Below are positions 6,212 to 12,080 of a stretch of 12,080 nt of DNA, one piece after another. Position 1 is the stretch's first letter; each line of letters opens with the position of its first letter. A model generated the notes under the pieces. That model saw only the letters and a list, made by a program, of their open reading frames with translations, ran no database searches and was not told the DNA's origin. The stretch spans positions 635-12,714 of the forward strand of contig DJIE01000032.1 in NCBI GenBank assembly GCA_002433465.1, written 5' to 3'. Origin of the DNA: Salinisphaera sp. UBA6602. GTDB lineage: Bacteria; Pseudomonadota; Gammaproteobacteria; Nevskiales; Salinisphaeraceae. Made by a program: the position numbers and the translations under genes.

Positions 6212-6866
6212 GATCTAGCCCCTTGGCGGGTGCCGGTGATTGCGCAGCGAAGTATTGGGCGACTGGCTTGATATCCGATTCGTCCAACTTAGCGGCGATC
6301 GACGCCATCAAACCCATGGGCCCGCCGGGTCGCTTGCCATTGCGCCAGGCCCGCAACTGACCTTCGAGATAAGCTGCTGGTTGGCCGGCGAGGGCGGGGA
6401 AGTGCTCGCCCACACCCACACCCGCCGGGCCATGGCATTGGACACACGCGGGAATATCGTTCGCCCAACGGCCATGTTCCGCGAGCTCGGCGCCAGTATC
6501 GGGTGGGTTATCCGATTGTCCTTTGCTTGCCTGCGCGCCTTCTGCGGAAAGCTGACTGTAATAGGTGGCCATCGCGCTTCGCTGGTCCGTGGACAACGCA
6601 CTAGCAATCGGCTGCATGACCGCATTCTCGCGCGCGCCGCTGGCGAAGGCGTCGAGCTGCGCCTCGAGATAGGGCGCGCCGAGCCCGGCAAGGCGGGGAA
6701 AGCCGGCGGCCGCATTGCCTTCGCCATGCGCGCCATGGCAGCTACTACAGGGCGCGATGTTCTCGCCGAGGCCTTGATTCGCTATATCGCTTGGACTTGC
6801 CTGTACCCAAGGCGAGACCGATAGAAGCCACACAAGCGCAGAAAGGGTGCATTTACGTATTGCCAT
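6204..6866 (-). CDS. tsdB: Diheme cytochrome c4-like electron carrier TsdB
   Basis: A 220-residue periplasmic diheme cytochrome of the c4 type, likely electron partner of TsdA. I choose ATG 6866 because a strong GGAGG site sits 8 bases upstream and a clean signal peptide follows (MAIRK..., cleavage after VQA at residue 23). The frame stays open to 6890, but that start lacks these features. Two similar halves each have a haem site: CSSCH at 40-44 and CVQCH at 141-145. FPRLAG / FPALAG follows each, then (A/P)AYLE(A/G)QL, with candidate axial Met residues M84 and M184 or M187. The two-domain repeat is typical of cytochrome c4. It is first in the minus-strand operon and overlaps tsdA by 8 bases, the arrangement described for tsdBA pairs. 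It likely passes electrons to a terminal oxidase. Calling it TsdB rests on context as well as on family. Confidence 0.87.
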   Translation of the reverse strand: MAIRKCTLSALVWLLSVSPWVQASPSDIANQGLGENIAPCSSCHGAHGEGNAAAGFPRLAGLGAPYLEAQLDAFASGARENAVMQPIASALSTDQRSAMATYYSQLSAEGAQASKGQSDNPPDTGAELAEHGRWANDIPACVQCHGPAGVGVGEHFPALAGQPAAYLEGQLRAWRNGKRPGGPMGLMASIAAKLDESDIKPVAQYFAAQSPAPAKGLDHE

Positions 6867-6986
6867 TGTTAGAGCCTCCGCTTGGACCATTACATCGTAC
6901 CCCTACACGTATCTGTATACTACCGAGGCATAAAGATAGAGCAATTAGTTCTATAGAAATTGATATCCAGATGGTGGATGAGCGCC
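6867..6986. promoter_or_regulatory. Divergent promoter region of the tsdBA operon and the TauE gene
   Basis: This 120-base AT-richer region separates divergent starts and must drive both units. On the minus strand, TTGCTC and TAGTAT are spaced 16 bases and could be -35 and -10 boxes for tsdB. On the plus strand, CTATAG near 6951 could be a -10 element for the exporter. A GTACCCCTA half-site near 6897-6905 recalls the TACCC arms at 778-797, but it has no matching partner arm. Ribosome sites at 6875-6879 (GGAGG, minus) and 6973-6978 (GGTGGA, plus) are clear. Promoter boxes are tentative. Confidence 0.45.
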
Positions 6987-7808
6987 ATGAGTGTGATTTT
7001 CGGAGTTCTTGTAGGCCTTGCCCTTGGCCTGACAGGCGGAGGCGGTTCGATTTTCGCAGTGCCGCTATTGATTTACGGCCTCGGCGAACCGGCGCAGGCT
7101 GCGATAGCGGTATCGCTCGGCGCAGTCGCAATTACCGCGGCGTTTGGCGCAGCAGAGTCTTATTGGCGGGGCTTAATCGAGCTCAGGGCAGGACTCATCT
7201 TTGCAGTGGCAGGAGTTGCGACTGCGCCCGTCGGGGTCTATCTGGGCGATCTAGTTGACGAAGCTACGATTACGGCGCTATTCGCTGGCGTGATGATCCT
7301 CGTGGCTACAAGGATGTTTCGAAGCGCGCGCCGTGCGGGTGATGACTCGAAAGTCGTACGGGCGAGGCCGGCCGCCGACGCTCATGACGACCCGGGCACC
7401 GTTTGTCACTACAGCCGCGATGGCCAACTCCGGCTGAACGCGCCATGTAGCGCAGCGCTTGTAGCCGTCGGAGTTCTCGTCGGTGTCCTCTCCGGCTTTT
7501 TCGGCGTGGGTGGCGGCTTTCTAATCGTACCGGCGCTGATCATGATCACCGAAATGGGAATTCACAGAGCGGTCGCGACTTCCCTTTTGGTGATTACGCT
7601 TATTGGGTTATCCGGACTCACATCAGCGGTTTTTTCCGGTCGTGATATCGACTGGGCACTGACCGGCTTATTCATACTCGGTGGTGTTTTGGGCATGATC
7701 GGAGGCCGTACGTTGTCACGGTATATAGCTGGTCCGTCGCTGCAACTGGCTTTTTCGATCGCCATGCTGCTCACTGCCGGCTACATGATCCTCAAAACGT
7801 TCTCGTAA
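6987..7808 (+). CDS. TauE/SafE-family sulfite/thiosulfate transport protein
   Basis: A 273-residue inner-membrane protein of the TauE/SafE (DUF81) family, whose members export sulfite or organosulfonate breakdown products or import thiosulfate. I choose ATG 6987, because GGTGGA sits 8 bases upstream and the first helix starts at once. Starts at 6960 (TTG) and 6978 fit the ribosome site less well. The protein shows the internal duplication of the family: GLALGLTGGGGSIFAVPLL (about 10-28) in the first half and GVLSGFFGVGGGFLIVPAL (about 166-184) in the second. About eight helices are expected. A longer hydrophilic loop at about 113-153 links the halves and holds C140, with C154 at its edge. It is divergent from tsdBA, so moving thiosulfate, sulfite or tetrathionate-derived sulfur across the membrane is a reasonable inference. 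Substrate and direction cannot be read from sequence. Confidence 0.88.
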   Translation: MSVIFGVLVGLALGLTGGGGSIFAVPLLIYGLGEPAQAAIAVSLGAVAITAAFGAAESYWRGLIELRAGLIFAVAGVATAPVGVYLGDLVDEATITALFAGVMILVATRMFRSARRAGDDSKVVRARPAADAHDDPGTVCHYSRDGQLRLNAPCSAALVAVGVLVGVLSGFFGVGGGFLIVPALIMITEMGIHRAVATSLLVITLIGLSGLTSAVFSGRDIDWALTGLFILGGVLGMIGGRTLSRYIAGPSLQLAFSIAMLLTAGYMILKTFS

Positions 7809-7820
7809 TTCAGGAATTAC
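7805..7820. other. 16-bp inverted repeat at the exporter stop codon
   Basis: GTAATTC-AG-GAATTAC is a perfect 7-base inverted repeat with two central bases, spanning the TAA stop of the TauE gene. No T-tract follows, so it is not a typical terminator. It could be a weak hairpin or a protein-binding site. Confidence 0.3.
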
Positions 7821-7831
7821 ACTAGACCAAT

Positions 7832-7845
7832 GGCCGCATTCGGCC
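7832..7845. repeat. Short hairpin abutting the left end of the IS
   Basis: GGCCG-CATT-CGGCC forms a 5-bp stem with a 4-base loop, ending on the first base of the left terminal repeat. It may be the remains of a transcription terminator of the TauE gene or a structural insertion target. Confidence 0.35.
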
Positions 7846-9527
7846 CAGGCTGTGTGAAAACGCGTGAGTTAGCGTACTTTTCCCCATCAGCTGTCTATGT
7901 CAGGCGCTAAGGGCTCCGCGTGGCGGCCACGGTTCAGAGTGATCGCAACGCAGGCCTGTGACTTCATCATGCCCGGAGGCGCCTCAGGCCGCTTCGAAGG
8001 CGCCGTTTAAAGGGAACGAGCACGCTCAGGCAGCCATTGCCCGCATCAACGGCCCGATCCCGACGATTCGCATCACGCGTTTCAGATTGTAGGCCAGCAC
8101 ATGCAGACTCATTTCCGTTCGCACATGCGCGAGCGTGCGCATCAGGAAGTGTGTTGAGCCCATCCAGTACTTGAGCGTGCCGAAGGGATGCTCGACCGTC
8201 TGTCGCCGTATCCGCATCAGATTCGGATCCTGATCCAGGCGTTGCTGCATGGTTTCGAGCACTGACTCGTGCTCCCATCGCTTGACGCGGCGTTGCGCCG
8301 CCGACGTGCACTGCGCCTTGATCGCACACGTCTCGCAGGCTGAGCTCCAGTAGCAATGGAGCGTCTGGCCTTTCTCCACCGTGGTAAAGCGCCAGACCAA
8401 GGTCTGATTGGCCGGGCAACGATAGGTGTCGCTATCGGGTTCGTAGATGAAGTCGCGCTTACCGAACCGGCCTTGGGCCTGGCTGTTAGAGGTCTGCGGC
8501 TTGGGCACGTGAACCTGGATGCCGGCCCTCTCGCAGGCCACGATCTGTTCGCCGTTGAAGTAACCGCGGTCGGCGACTGCGGCCAGGGTATCGGTCTGCA
8601 TGACTGAGCGGGCTCGATCCGCCATCGGCTGCAGCTGCGAGCGATCGTGGCCGACGTTGGTGACCTCGTGATCCACGATCAGATGGTGTTCGGCATCGAC
8701 AGTCGATTGGACGTTGTAGCCCACCATCCCCGAGCCCTTGCCGCCCGTCGCTATGGAGCGTGCGTCTGGATCAGTCAATGAGATCTGTTGGTCGGGCGCT
8801 GCTGCTACGGCCTTCGCCATTGCCTGCATGCGCTGCATTTCCGATCGCAGCGTGTCGATCTTGTCTCGAAGTTTTGTTGCCCGGGCTTCGGTGGTATCAC
8901 TCTGACGCTGACGGTCGGCGCTTTCGAGTTCTGACAGGTAGCGCGCGACACTGGCTTCGATCTGCTCGATGCGTCGCTTGACCTTGGCGCGGGTGAAATT
9001 GCGATCGCGGCTATTAACAGCTTTGAACTTGCTGCCGTCGATGGCCACCAGCGCTTGCGAGAACAGGTCGAGACGACGGCACAGCATCACGAACTCGCGG
9101 CATACGCGTTGGATCGATGGGCCATTGTTACGGCGGAAGTCCGCGATTGTCTTGAAGTCGGGCGCCAGACGACCGGTCAACCACATGAGCTCTATGTTGC
9201 GTTGAGCCTCGCGTTCCAGTCGTCGGCTGGATTGCACACGGTTTAGGTACCCGTAGATATAGATCTTGAGCATCGTGGCAGGGTGATAGCCGGGCCGCCC
9301 GGTGACTTGGGCGACAACGCCTTCAAAGCCCAGATCGGTGAGGTCGAGGTTATCAACGAAGACATCAATCACTCGGACTGGATTGTCCTCGGTAACGTAG
9401 TCGTCGAGGCTTGCCGGCAGCAGAGCGCTCTGCGCGCGGTCATCACCAGTCACGAAACGACTCATCAAGCACTCCGCCAATAGCCTGAGAGAAGTTTAGC
9501 CGGTGGGAGCGTTTTCACACAGCCTGG
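7845..9527 (-). mobile_element. Complete IS1182-family insertion sequence
   Basis: The element is 1683 bases long and bounded by perfect 19-bp terminal inverted repeats. CCAGGCTGTGTGAAAACGC reads inward from 7845-7863, and its complement lies at 9509-9527. It carries one intact transposase gene on the minus strand, about 60 bases from the right end. The 162 bases between the left repeat and the transposase stop are non-coding. No clear flanking target duplication is visible. GACCAA occurs at 7825-7830 and 9527-9532, but at unequal distances from the repeats. It separates the sulfur genes from ynfA and mer without visibly breaking a gene. Confidence 0.9.
8026..9465 (-). CDS. IS1182-family DDE transposase
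   Basis: A 479-residue intact transposase that cuts and joins the element ends. The ATG at 9465 follows GGAG by 7 bases and gives the family-typical start MSRFVTGDDR. The frame also extends to a TTG at 9480, which is less likely. An N-terminal domain (DUF772-like, about 20-110) has DNPVRVIDVFVD, GRPGYHPATMLK and IELMWLTG. The catalytic triad is probably D143 in VAIDGSKFKAVNS, D299 in AVADRGYFNGEQI and E425 in RQTVEHPFGTLK. A charged coiled-coil-like insert occupies about 160-225. A Cys cluster CYWSSACETCAIKAQC at about 371-386 is typical of the DDE_Tnp_1_6 group. There are no frameshifts or internal stops, so the element may still be active. Its product acts on the 19-bp repeats at 7845-7863 and 9509-9527. 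Confidence 0.92.
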   Translation of the reverse strand: MSRFVTGDDRAQSALLPASLDDYVTEDNPVRVIDVFVDNLDLTDLGFEGVVAQVTGRPGYHPATMLKIYIYGYLNRVQSSRRLEREAQRNIELMWLTGRLAPDFKTIADFRRNNGPSIQRVCREFVMLCRRLDLFSQALVAIDGSKFKAVNSRDRNFTRAKVKRRIEQIEASVARYLSELESADRQRQSDTTEARATKLRDKIDTLRSEMQRMQAMAKAVAAAPDQQISLTDPDARSIATGGKGSGMVGYNVQSTVDAEHHLIVDHEVTNVGHDRSQLQPMADRARSVMQTDTLAAVADRGYFNGEQIVACERAGIQVHVPKPQTSNSQAQGRFGKRDFIYEPDSDTYRCPANQTLVWRFTTVEKGQTLHCYWSSACETCAIKAQCTSAAQRRVKRWEHESVLETMQQRLDQDPNLMRIRRQTVEHPFGTLKYWMGSTHFLMRTLAHVRTEMSLHVLAYNLKRVMRIVGIGPLMRAMAA

Positions 9528-9705
9528 ACCAAAAGCAGACGCTCACGGAGCTTCCGAACTCACTAATGCGCTGTTATCGCAAACACATCGACATGACACG
9601 CCTTCGGGATTCGAACCGTTTTTCAGTTCAGCCTAGTTCGTGAACGCTCAGTGCTGGTTTGCTCGCGTTAAACTGCATCGCCAAAAGCAAATCTGCTGGT
9701 CACTC

Positions 9706-10032
9706 ATGCCGACACTTGTGGTCTATACCTGCGCTGCGCTTGCTGAGATCGCCGGCTGCTTCGCGTTCTGGTCTTGGCTCCGATCGGGGAATAGTGCGCT
9801 ATGGCTTTTTCCGGGCATGGTTTCACTGGCGGCGTTCGCTTGGTTATTAACGCTCAGCCCCACTGATCAAGCAGGACGCGCTTACGCTGCCTATGGAGGC
9901 CTATATATAGTCGCGTCAATCCTTTGGATGTGGGCTATAGAAGGGCACGCGCCCGACGTCTGGGATGCCCTGGGCGGAGCGGTTTGTCTTGCCGGCGCAG
10001 CGATCATTCTGTGGGCCCCGCATGCGACGTGA
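9706..10032 (+). CDS. ynfA: YnfA/UPF0060 family small membrane protein
   Basis: A 108-residue inner-membrane protein of the UPF0060/YnfA family, related to small multidrug resistance transporters. The chosen ATG 9706 gives the exact usual family length and an immediate first helix. The frame is open back to a GTG at 9640, but the extra 22 residues are not family-like. Four helices are expected at about 4-25, 31-50, 62-79 and 86-104. Family features are the [14 protein letters not shown] segment (13-26) with an intramembrane Glu, the [12 protein letters not shown] motif (57-68), and W74/W76. The ribosome site is weak. It converges on merA and lies just right of the IS, so it may belong to the metal or stress part of the island. 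Some homologues have been linked to efflux of dyes or antibiotics, but the substrate here is unknown. Confidence 0.9.
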   Translation: MPTLVVYTCAALAEIAGCFAFWSWLRSGNSALWLFPGMVSLAAFAWLLTLSPTDQAGRAYAAYGGLYIVASILWMWAIEGHAPDVWDALGGAVCLAGAAIILWAPHAT

Positions 10033-10246
10033 AGCTTGTGCTTGAATCGTATACATCAGGGGCAAACTAGGTGAACCGATCTTTGCAGGTCTGTATTGGG
10101 TCGTGCCCCAATCAAAGACATCGGGTCACGCGAAAATACCCCAAGACTTGATGGCGAATCCAGCGCTGCGAGGCTCGCCTCGCGCCGAACTGAAAGAGGT
10201 AGACGAACAACGGCTCGATCGATCAACCGATCGCTAACGGCGACAG
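10033..10246. other. Convergent intergenic region with two hairpins
   Basis: No gene is visible between the ends of ynfA and merA. Two inverted repeats lie here: ATTGGG (10095-10100) with CCCAAT (10107-10112), embedded in an outer CTTTG/CAAAG pair (10081-10085, 10113-10117), and GCGAGG-CTCG-CCTCGC at 10168-10183. Neither is followed by a T-tract on either strand. They could still mark the transcript ends of the two converging units. Confidence 0.4.

Positions 10247-12080
<1,834 letters not shown>

Noticed and set aside
7978..8004. GGCGCC...GGCGCC repeat as transposase terminator
   Set aside because: The arms are short self-complementary words with a long interior, and no T-tract follows on the minus strand.
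9585..9625. tRNA-like T-arm on the minus strand (GGTTCGAATCC)
   Set aside because: The T-stem does not pair beyond two bases, and no D-arm, anticodon arm or acceptor stem could be found around it. It may be chance or a tiny tRNA remnant.
9640..9705. Earlier GTG start for ynfA
   Set aside because: The added 22 residues are polar and unlike the family, whereas the ATG at 9706 gives the standard length of 108 residues.

Overview
The window looks like a chromosomal accessory stretch from an aerobic, respiring, GC-rich proteobacterium. A gammaproteobacterium is most likely: a QseBC-like two-component pair, a cytochrome c4-like protein, an IS1182-type transposase, YnfA and a mer operon all fit that group. 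I cannot name the genus from sequence alone. Genes are tightly packed, with no gene-free stretch longer than about 250 bases.

Layout. (1) 1-735, minus strand: the N-terminus of cytochrome c oxidase subunit I (ctaD, cut by the window edge), preceded by a small DUF2244 membrane protein. (2) 736-890: a divergent control region with a perfect 20-bp palindrome at 778-797. (3) 891-2893, plus strand: an OmpR-type response regulator and a sensor histidine kinase overlapping by 4 bases, then a probable terminator. (4) 3073-3867, plus strand: a DUF1264 (OBAP-like) lipoprotein with a good terminator at 3877-3912. (5) 4015-6866, minus strand: a compact four-gene operon, tsdB - tsdA - DUF442 sulfurtransferase/phosphatase-like gene - METTL7-like SAM methyltransferase. 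A TauE/SafE exporter (6987-7808) is divergently transcribed from its promoter region. (6) 7845-9527: a complete IS1182-family insertion sequence with 19-bp terminal inverted repeats. (7) 9706-10032, plus strand: a YnfA/UPF0060 membrane protein. (8) 10247-12080, minus strand: the downstream end of a mercury-resistance operon, with the C-terminus of MerF followed by a complete MerA.

The most interesting part is 4015-7808, which reads as one inorganic-sulfur module. TsdA interconverts thiosulfate and tetrathionate in the periplasm, and TsdB is its likely diheme electron partner. The DUF442 protein belongs to a family often found with persulfide and sulfide detoxification genes. TauE-type carriers export sulfur oxyanions or import thiosulfate. 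The methyltransferase has a C-terminal half resembling animal METTL7/TMT1 thiol methyltransferases, so methylation of sulfide or small thiols is an attractive but untested hypothesis. The nearby cytochrome oxidase offers a plausible final electron sink. The mer operon and the IS element suggest that the right half is mobile or stress-related accessory DNA.
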